Source: Actinomycetales bacterium
GTDB lineage: Bacteria > Actinomycetota > Actinomycetes > Actinomycetales > Dermatophilaceae
DNA length: 64,000 nucleotides
Assembly (NCBI GenBank): GCA_016711095.1
Contig: JADJTP010000003.1
Span: forward strand, 124,001-188,000
Direction of reading: 5' to 3'
The notes beneath the pieces were generated by a model that saw nothing but the letters and a program-made list of their open reading frames with translations, was not told the DNA's origin and made no database searches. The first letter of the stretch is position 1, and each line of letters opens with the position of its first letter. This document shows positions 1 to 9,009 of the stretch, one piece after another. A program made the translations under genes and the position numbers.

Positions 1-1376
1 ATGTCGCCGAAGACCGTCATCGCGACAGTCCGGGGAATCGGCGTCGCCGTCATGACCAGCAGGTGCGGTGGGGTGCGGCCCTTTTCGCGCAGGGCGTCGC
101 GCTGTTGGACTCCGAACCGGTGTTGCTCATCGACGATGACAAGCCCGAGATCGAAGAACTGCACGTGCTTCTGGATGAGGGCGTGGGTGCCGATGACAAT
201 CCCCGCGTCGCCGGTGATCGCGTCGTTGAGCGCTGCCCGCCGAGCCGCGCTCGACTGGCTCCCGGTCAGCAGGGCGACCTTCGTCCCACCCGGCCGGTCC
301 GCCCCGTCCGCCGCGCCGAAGAGACCCTCGGACATTCCCGTGCGTGCCAGCCCCCCAAGCAGCGTCGTGATCGATCGATGGTGCTGAGCCGCAAGAACCT
401 CCGTGGGGGCCAGCAGGGCAGCCTGGCCACCGGCGTCGACGACCGCGAGCATGGCGCGCAACGCGACGACCGTCTTGCCGGATCCGACCTCACCCTGCAG
501 CAGACGGTGCATGGGCCGCTCGGCGGCCAACTCGTCGGCGATGACCTCCCCCACCTGTCGCTGGCCGGCGGTGAGAGTGAACGGCAGGCGAGCGTCGAAC
601 CCCGCGAGCAGGCCGTGCGGGCGCGGCATACGGGCGGTGCCTCGCAGTGCCTGGGCAGCGCGGCGACGTTGTCCGAGGATTGTCTGCAAGACGAATGCCT
701 CGTCGTATCCCATCCGGCGCAGGCCGGGGCGCACGTCGGCGCCCAGCACAGGACGGTGCACGAGTTCCAGGGCCTCTCGCCGCCCGAGCAACTGCCGGCG
801 TTCGCGGACCGCGGGCGGCACCGGCTCGCGGACGTCGCCGATGGTGTCAAGGACGGTCGCGACAATCCGTCGGATCACGAACGAGCCCAGCGATCCGGTG
901 GTGGGATAGACCGGCACCTGATGGGTCTTGAGGTATTCGGTGCGTTCGGCCGTGCCGGTCTCATCGAGCAGTTCGACCTCGGGGTGGGTGAGTTGCAAGC
1001 GCCGGTTGTAGAGCGATACCGTGCCGGCGAAGATGCCCCACCGGCCAACCCGCAGGCCGAAATCCCAGCGGCGCTTGGCGAAGAACGTCACGTCGAGCTC
1101 ACGGCGTCCGTCGGTGAGCACTGCCGTCGTTCGATGGCCCGTGCGACCCCGCATCGGCGTCGTGGCGACGCTCTGGACCTCGGCCACGACCATGACGTCG
1201 TCACCGACGCGAAGGTCGGCGAGGTCGGTCAGCTCGTTGGGGGGCAGGTAGCGCCGCGGCACATAGTCGAGCAGGTCGCCGAAGGTGTGCACACCCCTGC
1301 CCTTGGCGAGGGCTGCGGGCGCCGTCCCCTTGACGATCCGGCCCAGAGGGGTGTCTTCGGTGTATGCCGCGAGCAT
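1..1376 (-). CDS. recG: ATP-dependent DNA helicase RecG, N-terminal part (cut by window edge)
   Basis: Branch-migrating helicase that processes stalled forks and recombination intermediates. About 458 residues are visible; the helicase C-terminal domain lies beyond the left edge. An N-terminal wedge/OB region is followed by a RecA-like domain with Walker A GEVGSGKT near residue 297, the DEQHRFGV motif II near residue 412 and VMTATPIPRT (motif III). The ATG at 1376 is chosen because an in-frame TGA lies just upstream. The gene starts 15 bp after the FakA-like gene ends, so the two are probably cotranscribed, as is common in Gram-positive bacteria. The long open frame on the opposite strand is a GC-rich shadow. 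Confidence 0.96.
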   Translation of the reverse strand, partial: MLAAYTEDTPLGRIVKGTAPAALAKGRGVHTFGDLLDYVPRRYLPPNELTDLADLRVGDDVMVVAEVQSVATTPMRGRTGHRTTAVLTDGRRELDVTFFAKRRWDFGLRVGRWGIFAGTVSLYNRRLQLTHPEVELLDETGTAERTEYLKTHQVPVYPTTGSLGSFVIRRIVATVLDTIGDVREPVPPAVRERRQLLGRREALELVHRPVLGADVRPGLRRMGYDEAFVLQTILGQRRRAAQALRGTARMPRPHGLLAGFDARLPFTLTAGQRQVGEVIADELAAERPMHRLLQGEVGSGKTVVALRAMLAVVDAGGQAALLAPTEVLAAQHHRSITTLLGGLARTGMSEGLFGAADGADRPGGTKVALLTGSQSSAARRAALNDAITGDAGIVIGTHALIQKHVQFFDLGLVIVDEQHRFGVQQRDALREKGRTPPHLLVMTATPIPRTVAMTVFGD

Positions 1377-1390
1377 CGCACTCGGTCAGT

Positions 1391-3142
1391 TCACTCGACG
1401 CCGAGGAGCAGGGGGTAGAGCGGCTGCAGGCCGTTGATGACGGTGACCTCAAGGTCACGACGACGGATGCGGGCCGCGGCGACCACGGCAGAGGCGAGGT
1501 CGGCCGGAGCGCCGTCGCCGCTGATGACGGTGAGCAACTCGCTGTCCTCACCGAGCAACCGCTCGACGACCTGTCCGGCAACCTCGTAGAGGTCCGAGCC
1601 GATGATCGTGAAATCACCCATGAACACCCCGAGGACGTCACCGACGTGACAGATCCCGGCCGAGGTCAGGGCCTGTTTGCGAGCGATGGTGACCGCCCCG
1701 TGCCGGGTCGCCGCGGCCGCCTCGGTCATCGCCTCGGCGTTGTCATCGAGTCGGACCTGGTCGTCGAAGACGGCGAGCGCGGCGACGCCCTGCACTGCCG
1801 TCCGGGATCGCACCACCCGCACCTGGATGCTCGCGTCGGTCGCGACCCGCGCCGCGGCTTGGGCGGCCAACTCCGTGTCGCCGTCGTTGGGCAACACCAG
1901 GACCTGTCCCGCTCGGGTGGCCCGGATCGCGTCAAGCACCTGACCGGCCGAGGCCCGTTTGCCGGGACCGCTCATGACGACCGTTGCGCCGGCGGCCCGG
2001 AAGACCTCGGCGATCCCCTCGCCGGCTGCGCACGCGACGACGGCGAGCGCTCCTGGGTCGGCGGTGTGCGCGTGCGAGATCTGTTCGCCGAAGTGGGTGA
2101 CGACAACGCGATAGGGACGTCCCGCCTCGATACCGGCCTCGATCGCGGCGCCCGGGTCGTCGACGTGGACATGGACGTTCCAGGTGCCCTCTGCGCCGAC
2201 GACGAGCAGCGAGTCGCCGAGAGCTGCCAGCCGGCTTCGCAGGCCGGCGACCCGGGCATCGTCGGAGTCTGACAGCAGGTACATCACCTCGTATGCCGGT
2301 CCGCCGCCTTCCCCGTCGCTCGGGTCGGCAAGAGGACGGGACGCCAGCACGGGTGTGGACCATCCGGTCCGACGCAGCAACGGATCGTCCTCGGGCGCGG
2401 GGGGATGGCGCAGGACGACCCGCTGCAGGGCCTCGATGAACAACACATAGCCGGCCCCACCGGCATCGACGACCCCGGCGCGGGCCAGGACCGGCAACTG
2501 GCTGGGAGTGCGCTCCAGCGCCGTCACGGCGGCTGTTGCCGCCACTTGGACGATGTCGCCGAGTGCGACCGCGGCATCAGCCTGCACCAGGGCCTGCGTC
2601 GCGCTGGCGGTCGCGCGCGACACGGACAGGATCGTGCCCTCCTTGGGTTCGGTCACGGCCCGCCAGGCGAGTTGGTCGGCCCGCTCGAGGGCCCCGGCCA
2701 GTCCGGCGCCGTCGAGGGCGGGCTGACCGGTCTGCAGGACGTGCTCGGCCATTCCGCGAAAGAGTTGGCTGAGGATGACCCCCGAGTTGCCGCGGGCGGT
2801 GAGCAGCATCGCGCGCGACATCTCCCGGCACATCGCCTCGAGCGACGGCAAGGACACCGAGCCGGCCGGAATGGCCCGTTCCAGGGCCGTCCTCGCCGAG
2901 TCAAGCGCGCCGTCGAGCGTGAGATAGAGGTTGGTGCCGGTGTCGCCGTCGGGCACGGGGAAGACGTTGAGAGAGTCGATCTCGGCACGCCTGGCGGCGA
3001 ACGACGAGCGAGCGACGGCCGCCCAGCGCAGGAAGGTCGCAGCATCTAGGGCGTCAAGTGGGCCCAGCGCTCGAGGTGGACGCTCGGGCGGGCTCGGGCG
3101 GGCCGGGGTCAGCGCGACGCTCGGGTTGTCGTCGCTGCTCAC
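1391..3142 (-). CDS. fakA: DAK2/DegV-type protein, FakA-like fatty acid kinase
   Basis: The family phosphorylates a fatty acid carried by a FakB/DegV partner; that role is known from firmicutes and is inferred here. The N-terminal DhaL-like nucleotide-binding domain carries VFPVPDGDTGTN near residue 60, and the C-terminal half is the YloV/DegV-like domain. The GTG at 3142 is chosen because GAGGAGG lies 6 nt upstream (3149-3155); a longer frame to 3199 has no comparable site. The order rpmB (divergent), fakA, recG is a conserved neighbourhood. Length is about 583 aa, usual for the family. Confidence 0.9.
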   Translation of the reverse strand: MSSDDNPSVALTPARPSPPERPPRALGPLDALDAATFLRWAAVARSSFAARRAEIDSLNVFPVPDGDTGTNLYLTLDGALDSARTALERAIPAGSVSLPSLEAMCREMSRAMLLTARGNSGVILSQLFRGMAEHVLQTGQPALDGAGLAGALERADQLAWRAVTEPKEGTILSVSRATASATQALVQADAAVALGDIVQVAATAAVTALERTPSQLPVLARAGVVDAGGAGYVLFIEALQRVVLRHPPAPEDDPLLRRTGWSTPVLASRPLADPSDGEGGGPAYEVMYLLSDSDDARVAGLRSRLAALGDSLLVVGAEGTWNVHVHVDDPGAAIEAGIEAGRPYRVVVTHFGEQISHAHTADPGALAVVACAAGEGIAEVFRAAGATVVMSGPGKRASAGQVLDAIRATRAGQVLVLPNDGDTELAAQAAARVATDASIQVRVVRSRTAVQGVAALAVFDDQVRLDDNAEAMTEAAAATRHGAVTIARKQALTSAGICHVGDVLGVFMGDFTIIGSDLYEVAGQVVERLLGEDSELLTVISGDGAPADLASAVVAAARIRRRDLEVTVINGLQPLYPLLLGVE

Positions 3143-3297
3143 CAGGGGCCTCCTCGGCCAGGGCCTCGCCCATGTCGGGTCGGCTGACAGCGTAGCCATC
3201 CACCCCTTCGCTCCGCCTAGGACTCACCCACGCGGGCATCCTGGATGAGTCAACGACCCCCATCACGCGGGCATACAACGTGAGTCAACTCGTCGTT

Positions 3298-3326
3298 TTG
3301 GCCGCGGCGGGCCGCTCGGCTACTCT
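3298..3326 (+). promoter_or_regulatory. Putative rpmB promoter
   Basis: TTGGCC (3298-3303), a 17-nt spacer and TACTCT (3321-3326) form a housekeeping-type promoter about 120 bp upstream of the rpmB start. It lies in the 304-bp divergent spacer (3143-3446) between fakA and rpmB; nothing else was seen there. Confidence 0.45.
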
Positions 3327-3446
3327 TGGAAAGTTGACCCGACCGGTGGCCCTGCGCGTGCGCGCGGCAGATCGGTCGAGCACCCACACACGACCGTCGA
3401 GCGCGTCGACCGCGCCCGAGCAGCGACAAGAACACAAGGAGCCACC

Positions 3447-3635
3447 GTGGCAGCCACCTGCGACGTCTGCGGCAAGGGACCGGGCTTCGGTCACAACATT
3501 TCGCACTCCCACCGGCGGACCAAGCGTCGGTGGAACCCGAATATTCAGCGGGTCAGGGCGATCATCAACGGGGTCACCCCCAAGCGCCTCAACGTGTGTA
3601 CCTCGTGCCTCAAGGCGGGCAAGGTCGCTCGCTGA
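3447..3635 (+). CDS. rpmB: 50S ribosomal protein L28
   Basis: Large-subunit ribosomal protein of 62 aa, the normal length. The N-terminus [20 protein letters not shown], the HRRTKRRW segment and a C-terminal CTSC pair are typical. CxxC pairs at residues 5-8 and near 51-54 mark the zinc-binding (C+) form. The start is GTG with AAGGAG (3436-3441) ahead of it. It is transcribed divergently from fakA and ends at a strong hairpin terminator. Confidence 0.98.
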   Translation: MAATCDVCGKGPGFGHNISHSHRRTKRRWNPNIQRVRAIINGVTPKRLNVCTSCLKAGKVAR

Positions 3636-3660
3636 GCGTCCCGTCAGCGCTCAGGAGTCG

Positions 3661-3688
3661 AAGGCCGGTCCCGCCAGGGACCGGCCTT
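3661..3688 (+). terminator. Hairpin terminator between rpmB and thiL
   Basis: A perfect 12-bp inverted repeat, AAGGCCGGTCCC and its complement, with a 4-nt loop lies 25 bp after the rpmB stop. thiL converges from the other side (stop at 3720), so it may serve both directions. There is no long T run. Confidence 0.75.
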
Positions 3689-3719
3689 CCTGCGTTGTCT
3701 GTTGTGGCCAGACCGTGAG

Positions 3720-4691
3720 TCAGCCGTGGAAATGGTCCCAGCCCCTGGGAGTGTGAGCCTGGCCGTCGACGGCAACCCCAGCGCCGGCCCGGACCAGCCC
3801 GATGACCGTCCAGCCCGAGGGCACGTCCGCCGGTATCCCCGGAAAGCAGGCCAGCAGCGAATGTTCCTCGCCCCCGGCGAGCACGCAGTCCCACGCCGCC
3901 TCCTCGCCGACCGCGGGGGCCAGCCGCGCGGCATACGGGGCGAGGGCGGCGCGGGAGAAGTCGAGACAGACCCCGCTCGCGGCACCGATCCGCGCGCCGT
4001 CGCGCAGTAGTCCGTCGGACACGTCGAGCATCGCGGTGGCTCCGGCGGCTGCGGCGCGCGGGCCTTCGGCGATCGGCGGCTCGGGTCTGCGATGGACGGC
4101 AACCACCTCTGGGTCGACGTCCGCCCGACCCTGCCGCAGCAGGAGCAGACCAGCACCCGAGCGCCCGAGCGTGCCCGCGACGGCGACGACGTCACCGGGC
4201 CGGGCCCCCGAACGCAACACCGGAGAGCGCCCCTGCAGGCTGCCCAGTGCGGTGACCGAGACGGCCAGAGTGCCCGCCGGAGCCGAGGACAGATCCCCTC
4301 CCAGCACGACGACGCCGGCGGCGCGAGCGGCCGAGCCGAGGCCCTCTGAGAAGTCGACCACCCACGACAGTGGCGTCGCCGGATCGGCGAGCAGAGTGAC
4401 GACGAGACCGGTCGGGCGGCCGCCCATCGCGGCGACGTCGGCGACGTTCTGAGCGACGAGCTTCACTCCGACGTCCTGAGGGCTGGACCAGTCGTCGCGC
4501 CAGTCCCGGCCCCGGATCATGGCGTCGGTCGTGACGATCGTCGCGCCGTCCGTGCGCAGGATCGCCGCGTCGTCGCCGGGGCCGACGGCGACGTGATCGC
4601 CGGCGCCCGGTATGAGCGGCATGAGCGGCATGATCTGCTCGAGCAGTTGCTCCTCGCTCAGGTCCGCGAGGGTCTGACGGGTCTGATCCAC
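3720..4691 (-). CDS. thiL: Thiamine-monophosphate kinase
   Basis: ATP-dependent phosphorylation of thiamine monophosphate to the cofactor thiamine pyrophosphate. PurM/ThiL fold of 323 aa, normal length. The N-terminal segment has GPGDDAA, VTTDAM and the NVADVAAMGG motif; the C-terminal half has MLDVSDGLLRD and GGEEHSLL, which contribute metal and nucleotide ligands. The GTG at 4691 (VDQTRQTL) is chosen for its AAGGCG spacing and family length; the frame stays open far upstream. It is convergent with rpmB and divergent from the AsnC-type gene. Confidence 0.93.
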   Translation of the reverse strand: MDQTRQTLADLSEEQLLEQIMPLMPLIPGAGDHVAVGPGDDAAILRTDGATIVTTDAMIRGRDWRDDWSSPQDVGVKLVAQNVADVAAMGGRPTGLVVTLLADPATPLSWVVDFSEGLGSAARAAGVVVLGGDLSSAPAGTLAVSVTALGSLQGRSPVLRSGARPGDVVAVAGTLGRSGAGLLLLRQGRADVDPEVVAVHRRPEPPIAEGPRAAAAGATAMLDVSDGLLRDGARIGAASGVCLDFSRAALAPYAARLAPAVGEEAAWDCVLAGGEEHSLLACFPGIPADVPSGWTVIGLVRAGAGVAVDGQAHTPRGWDHFHG

Positions 4692-4871
4692 CGCCTTAGC
4701 GTAGGGCGACGCCGCGCACCGCCCGGCGAGCCCGTCCGCACGCGTTCTCCCCGGTTCAGCCGCCCTCTCGGGCGACGAAACCGGCGCGCGCAAGGTAGCG
4801 TCTGTGCCTGACGGTTGGACGCGCGCCGCAGCCGCATCCACCACCCGAACGTCAACAATGGAGGTTCCAGC

Positions 4872-5105
4872 GTGGTCCAGGCATACATCCTCATCCAGAC
4901 CGAGGTCGGCAAGGCCGCGACGGTCGCCCAGGCGATCCGCGAGGTAGCCGGCGTTGCCTCGGCCGAGGACGTCACCGGCCCCTACGACGTCATCGCCCGC
5001 GTCGAGGCCCACACCGTCGATGAGCTCGGCAAGCTCGTCATCGCTCGTATCCAGGACGTGCCCGGGATCACCCGTACCCTCACCTGCACGGTGGTGCACG
5101 TCTGA
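4872..5105 (+). CDS. Stand-alone Lrp/AsnC ligand-binding (RAM) domain protein
   Basis: 77-aa protein consisting only of the effector-binding domain of Lrp/AsnC regulators, without the helix-turn-helix. It starts VVQAYILIQTEVGKA and has the conserved GPYDVIARVEA core. Such small proteins bind amino acids or pair with full regulators; the role here is unknown. The GTG at 4872 is chosen for the upstream GGAGG (4859-4864). An earlier in-frame start at 4815 would add 19 unconserved residues. The thiL-lrp-DUF3515-ddl neighbourhood is common in actinobacteria. Confidence 0.88.
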   Translation: MVQAYILIQTEVGKAATVAQAIREVAGVASAEDVTGPYDVIARVEAHTVDELGKLVIARIQDVPGITRTLTCTVVHV

Positions 5106-5170
5106 GCGGCTCCTTCCTTCGCCCAGCGGGGCGGCAGACGGGCAGACGCTCGGATGCCGCCCCGCTGGCT

Positions 5171-5599
5171 GTGGGCGCCCTGATCGCCGTGAGCGCGCTC
5201 GGCGGGTGCGCCGGCGACACAGTGACGGTGACCCTGCCCGACGGGGCACAGCGGGCAGCGTGCCAGGCCCTTGGGCCGCGCTGGCCGGACGCAGTCTCCG
5301 GGAGGCCGCCGACCGGGATGTCGGTGGATTCGGCCGCCGCTCGAGCCTACGGCGCCCCCGCCATCATCGCGATCTGCGGCTATCCCGCCCCAGCGCCCGG
5401 CTTGCTCGAATGCCTCGACGTGGACGGCGTCGACTGGCTCGTCCAGCGACGCTCCGACGGGGTGCAGTTCACGACCTACGGCCGCGACCCGGCGATGGAT
5501 GTGCTCGTGCCGGCGGCATACGCGCCGGAGCCGCTGTTGCTTCCGGCCTTCTCGTCGGCGGCACGCTCGCTGCCCGAGACCGGCCAGCGCTGCCGCTGA
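5171..5599 (+). CDS. DUF3515 family lipoprotein
   Basis: Predicted membrane-anchored lipoprotein of unknown function. A hydrophobic segment ends in a lipobox, SALGGC, at residues 9-14. The mature part has the family pattern with AICGY and DVDGVDWLVQ. The GTG at 5171 gives a signal peptide with no basic N-region. The frame is open upstream to the lrp gene and encodes Arg-rich residues that would make a better signal, but no ATG/GTG/TTG is seen there. The real start is uncertain, possibly a CTG at 5102. Confidence 0.8.
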   Translation: MGALIAVSALGGCAGDTVTVTLPDGAQRAACQALGPRWPDAVSGRPPTGMSVDSAAARAYGAPAIIAICGYPAPAPGLLECLDVDGVDWLVQRRSDGVQFTTYGRDPAMDVLVPAAYAPEPLLLPAFSSAARSLPETGQRCR

Positions 5600-5665
5600 C
5601 CGTTGCCGGGCCGGGGTCACCGGATCCCCATCCCGGACCTGCCCACGCGTGGTCCGACTGCGACG

Positions 5666-6787
5666 TCAGCGCAGCCCCACCCGGCGCTGCAGCGCGAGCG
5701 CGATGAGCTCGTCGACGAGGTCGTGATAGCTCAGCCCGGACTCGGCCCACATCCGCGGATACATCGACAGGGACGTGAAGCCGGGCATCGTGTTGATCTC
5801 GTTGAGCACGACCCGGCCGTCGTCGGTGTAGAAGCAGTCCACCCGGGCCAGCCCCTCGCACCCCAGCGAGTTGAAGGCGGCGGCGGCCAGTCGACGCACC
5901 TCGTCGGCGATGTCGCCGGGCACATCGGCCGGGCAGACCAGCTCGACGTCACTCTCGGACAGGTATTTCGCCTCGAAGTCATAGAAGTCGTGCCCCCGAA
6001 CGACCCGGATCTCGCCGACCTGTGAGGTCCGCGGCGGTTCGACACCCCGGCCTTGCAACACGGCGCATTCGATCTCGCGGCCGACGATCGCCGCCTCGAC
6101 CAGCACCTTGGGGTCGTGCTCGCGTGCGGCGATGATGGCGGCCTCGAGGTCGTCGGCGGAGGCGACCCGGGTGATCCCCATGCTCGAGCCCGCTCGGGCC
6201 GGTTTGACGAATACCGGGAAGCCCATCGAACACCCGGCATCGAGCGCGGCTGCCGGGTCGGCGAGCCACGCGCGGTCGGTGATGACGGCATACGGGCCGA
6301 CGGGCAGCCCGTGACCGGCGAAGATCACCTTCATGAAGTGCTTGTCCATGCCTGCTGCGGAGGCAAGCACACCGGAGCCGACATAGCGCACGTCAGCGAG
6401 GTCGAGCATGCCTTGGATCGTGCCGTCCTCCCCCCATGGGCCGTGCAACAACGGGAAGACGACATCGACGTCGCTGAGCACCCGAGGCACCTCGCCGGCG
6501 GCAGCGACCCGCAGTGCATGGTCGGTCGTCGCCATCGGCACCAGGACCGAATCACCCGAACCGTCGACCTCCGGCAGCTGCCCGGGCGAGAGGTCCAGCG
6601 CGGCGGGGTCGTCCGCCACGAGCACCCACCGGCCGTCCTTGGCGATGCCGACGGGGACGACGTCGTAGCTGTCGCGGTCGATGGCCCGCAACACCGACGC
6701 CGCGCTCGCGCACGACACCGAATGCTCGGAGGATCGCCCGCCGAAGACGATGGCGACGCGGGGTTTGCGGACGGGATCGCTGCTCAT
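5666..6787 (-). CDS. ddl: D-alanine--D-alanine ligase
   Basis: Makes the D-Ala-D-Ala dipeptide for peptidoglycan precursors in the cytoplasm. 373 aa, normal length, ATP-grasp fold. Visible motifs are FGGRSSEHSVS at the N-terminus, LLHGPWGEDGTIQG, FVKPARAGSSMGI and VLNEINTMPGFT near the C-terminus with the metal-binding Glu/Asn. The ATG at 6787 (MSSDPVRK) directly precedes the conserved RVAIVFGG strand; longer frames add unconserved sequence. It is divergent from the downstream trans-sulfuration gene. Confidence 0.95.
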   Translation of the reverse strand: MSSDPVRKPRVAIVFGGRSSEHSVSCASAASVLRAIDRDSYDVVPVGIAKDGRWVLVADDPAALDLSPGQLPEVDGSGDSVLVPMATTDHALRVAAAGEVPRVLSDVDVVFPLLHGPWGEDGTIQGMLDLADVRYVGSGVLASAAGMDKHFMKVIFAGHGLPVGPYAVITDRAWLADPAAALDAGCSMGFPVFVKPARAGSSMGITRVASADDLEAAIIAAREHDPKVLVEAAIVGREIECAVLQGRGVEPPRTSQVGEIRVVRGHDFYDFEAKYLSESDVELVCPADVPGDIADEVRRLAAAAFNSLGCEGLARVDCFYTDDGRVVLNEINTMPGFTSLSMYPRMWAESGLSYHDLVDELIALALQRRVGLR

Positions 6788-6836
6788 CAGCTCGACCCTA
6801 GCGCCCGGCCCGGGCACCGCCGCATAGGCTGGCCGG

Positions 6837-8012
6837 ATGACCGAGCCGTCCGCCGCAGACAGCGACCTCGCCACGGTTGCACCCGCGACCCTCGTCGTCG
6901 CCGCCGGTCGTCCGCCTCGCTCACCCGGAGCCCCGGTCAACGTCCCGATCGAGCTTTCCAGCACGTATGCCGCCCTGCCGGAGCCCTCGGCGGGCTACGG
7001 ACGCGGCCAGAACGCGACGTGGTCCGCGTTCGAATCGACCCTCGGCGCCCTCGAAGGCGGCGACACGCTCGTCTTCGCCTCGGGGATGGCCGCGATCTCC
7101 GCGGCCCTGCACCTCGCACCCGAGGGCCGGGCGATCCTCGCCCCGTGCACCCCCTACAACACGACGGGAGCGTGCCTCGACGAGCTGGCCGCCGCCGGTC
7201 GCCGCGTCATCCGCGTGCCGATCGATGACACTGCCGCCGTGCTCGAGGCCCTGGCCGGGACGGCCGAGCTGGCTGACCGGGGTGGCCGCCTCGACCCAAG
7301 CGACTCCGTCGACATGGTGGGTCTGCTCTGGCTTGAGTCACCGACCAACCCCCTCATGGAGGTTGCAGACCTGCCGGTGCTCATCGACGCCGCGCGCGAG
7401 CTCGGGGCGATCGTCGTCTGCGACAACACCTTTGCCACCCCCCTACTGCAGCAGCCGCTGGCCCTGGGCGCCGACGTCGTCGTGCACTCGGTGACGAAGT
7501 ATCTGGCCGGTCATTCCGATGTCCTGCTCGGCGCGACCGTTACCCGCGGTGACGAAGCAGGCCGTGCCCTGCATGAGCGCCTGCTCACCCACCGGACCCG
7601 CCACGGCGCCATCGCCGGGCCCTTCGAGGTGTTCCTCGCGCTACGCGGCATACGGACACTGCATGTGCGCTTCGAGCGGGCGTGTGCCAATGCGGCCGTC
7701 CTTGCCAGGCGCCTGGCGACCCACCCCGCGGTGACCCGGGTGCGTTATCCGGGCAGCGGGGCAATGCTCGCGATCGAGATCGTCGGCGACGGCGCCGCCG
7801 CAGAGCGGGTGGCAGCCTCGTGTGGGGTGTGGCTCGGCGCAACCAGCCTGGGCGGGGTCGAGTCGTTGATCGAACGCCGGCGTCGGTATCCGGGCGAATC
7901 CGAGCTGGTGCCCGAGGCCCTGTTGCGGCTGTCGGTCGGCATCGAGGACGTCGATGATCTGTGGCAGGACCTCGACCGGGCGCTGGGCGTGGGGTTTCGG
8001 ACCGGGCACTGA
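6837..8012 (+). CDS. PLP-dependent trans-sulfuration enzyme (cystathionine gamma-lyase/synthase family)
   Basis: Cys/Met metabolism PLP enzyme of 391 aa. Fold-type I motifs include ATWSAFE near the substrate site, [20 protein letters not shown] and the cofactor lysine in [12 protein letters not shown]. Lyase cannot be told from gamma-synthase by eye. It stands alone between divergent ddl and convergent gpsA; the 4-bp gap to gpsA's stop leaves no room for a terminator. Confidence 0.88.
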   Translation: MTEPSAADSDLATVAPATLVVAAGRPPRSPGAPVNVPIELSSTYAALPEPSAGYGRGQNATWSAFESTLGALEGGDTLVFASGMAAISAALHLAPEGRAILAPCTPYNTTGACLDELAAAGRRVIRVPIDDTAAVLEALAGTAELADRGGRLDPSDSVDMVGLLWLESPTNPLMEVADLPVLIDAARELGAIVVCDNTFATPLLQQPLALGADVVVHSVTKYLAGHSDVLLGATVTRGDEAGRALHERLLTHRTRHGAIAGPFEVFLALRGIRTLHVRFERACANAAVLARRLATHPAVTRVRYPGSGAMLAIEIVGDGAAAERVAASCGVWLGATSLGGVESLIERRRRYPGESELVPEALLRLSVGIEDVDDLWQDLDRALGVGFRTGH

Positions 8013-8016
8013 CCGG

Positions 8017-9009
8017 CTAGGTCCGCTCGTGCTTGCGGACCCGGGACATAAGCAGGTCGACGAGTTCCTCGGGCGTCCGATCCCCGTCGATGACCGACGC
8101 GACCGCTTCGGCGATCGGCATCTCGACGCCGTGAGCACGGGCGAGGTCCAGGACCGAATGGCACGACTTGACGCCCTCGGCGGTCTGCCGGGTCGCCGCG
8201 ATGACCTCAGCCACCGTCATTCCTTTGCCGAGGTTCTCGCCAAAGGTCCGATTACGCGACAGCGGCGACATGCAGGTGGCGATGAGATCGCCGACGCCGG
8301 CCAGGCCCATGAAGGTCGACGATTCGGCGCCGAGTCGCACCCCGAGCCGGGCCGTCTCGGCCAGCCCCCGGGTGATGATCGACGCCTTGGTGTTGTCTCC
8401 CATGCCCATGCCGTCGGCCATGCCGACGGCCAGGGCGACGACGTTCTTCACTGCTCCGCCGAGCTCGATGCCGACGACATCGGCGTTCGTGTACGGGCGG
8501 AAATAGGGCGTCGCGCAGGCCGCCGCGACCAGCTCGGCGCTGTCGGGGTCGATGGAGGCGACGACTGACGCGGCCGGTTGTCTACGGGCGATCTCCTGAG
8601 CGAGGTTAGGCCCGGAGACGACGACGACTCGTTCGACCGGCACGCCGCCGACCTGCGTGATGACCTCGCTCATCCGCATCGCGGTGCCCAACTCGACGCC
8701 CTTCATGAGTGATGCAACCACGGCCCGCTCGGGTAGCGACCACCCGGCGAGGTTGGCCCGAAGGGTCTGCGAGGGCACCGCGAGGACGACGATCTCGGCT
8801 CCGGCGAGCACCTGCGCCGGGTCGGTCGAGGCGCGGATGCCGCGCGGCAGCTCGATCCCGGGCAGATAGTCCTCGTTGCACCCGGCGTTGATCTGTGCGA
8901 CCGAGCCCTCCCGGCGACCCCACATCAGCACCGACGTGCCGGCGTCGGCCAACGCCGCGGCGAAGGCGGTGCCCCAGCTTCCAGTCCCCATCACCGCGGC
9001 TGTCGTCAT
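8017..9009 (-). CDS. gpsA: Glycerol-3-phosphate dehydrogenase (NAD(P)+)
   Basis: Reduces dihydroxyacetone phosphate to sn-glycerol-3-phosphate for phospholipid synthesis. 330 aa. The N-terminal Rossmann motif is GTGSWGTAFAAALA. The substrate-domain motifs VSGPNLAQEIA, GAVKNVVALA and LAGVGDLIATC are present. AAGGAG precedes the ATG at 9009. It overlaps plsC by 4 nt (ATGA), so the two lipid genes are translationally coupled. Confidence 0.96.
   Translation of the reverse strand: MTTAAVMGTGSWGTAFAAALADAGTSVLMWGRREGSVAQINAGCNEDYLPGIELPRGIRASTDPAQVLAGAEIVVLAVPSQTLRANLAGWSLPERAVVASLMKGVELGTAMRMSEVITQVGGVPVERVVVVSGPNLAQEIARRQPAASVVASIDPDSAELVAAACATPYFRPYTNADVVGIELGGAVKNVVALAVGMADGMGMGDNTKASIITRGLAETARLGVRLGAESSTFMGLAGVGDLIATCMSPLSRNRTFGENLGKGMTVAEVIAATRQTAEGVKSCHSVLDLARAHGVEMPIAEAVASVIDGDRTPEELVDLLMSRVRKHERT

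Noticed and set aside
63..1418. 451-codon open frame opposite recG, and similar long frames opposite gltX, cimA and ilvB
   Set aside because: Antisense shadows typical of high-GC codon usage; no motifs or ribosome sites, and the opposite strand has clear family matches.
1364..2272. 302-codon frame opposite the FakA-like gene
   Set aside because: Low-complexity composition, no recognisable domain, lies wholly within a conserved gene.
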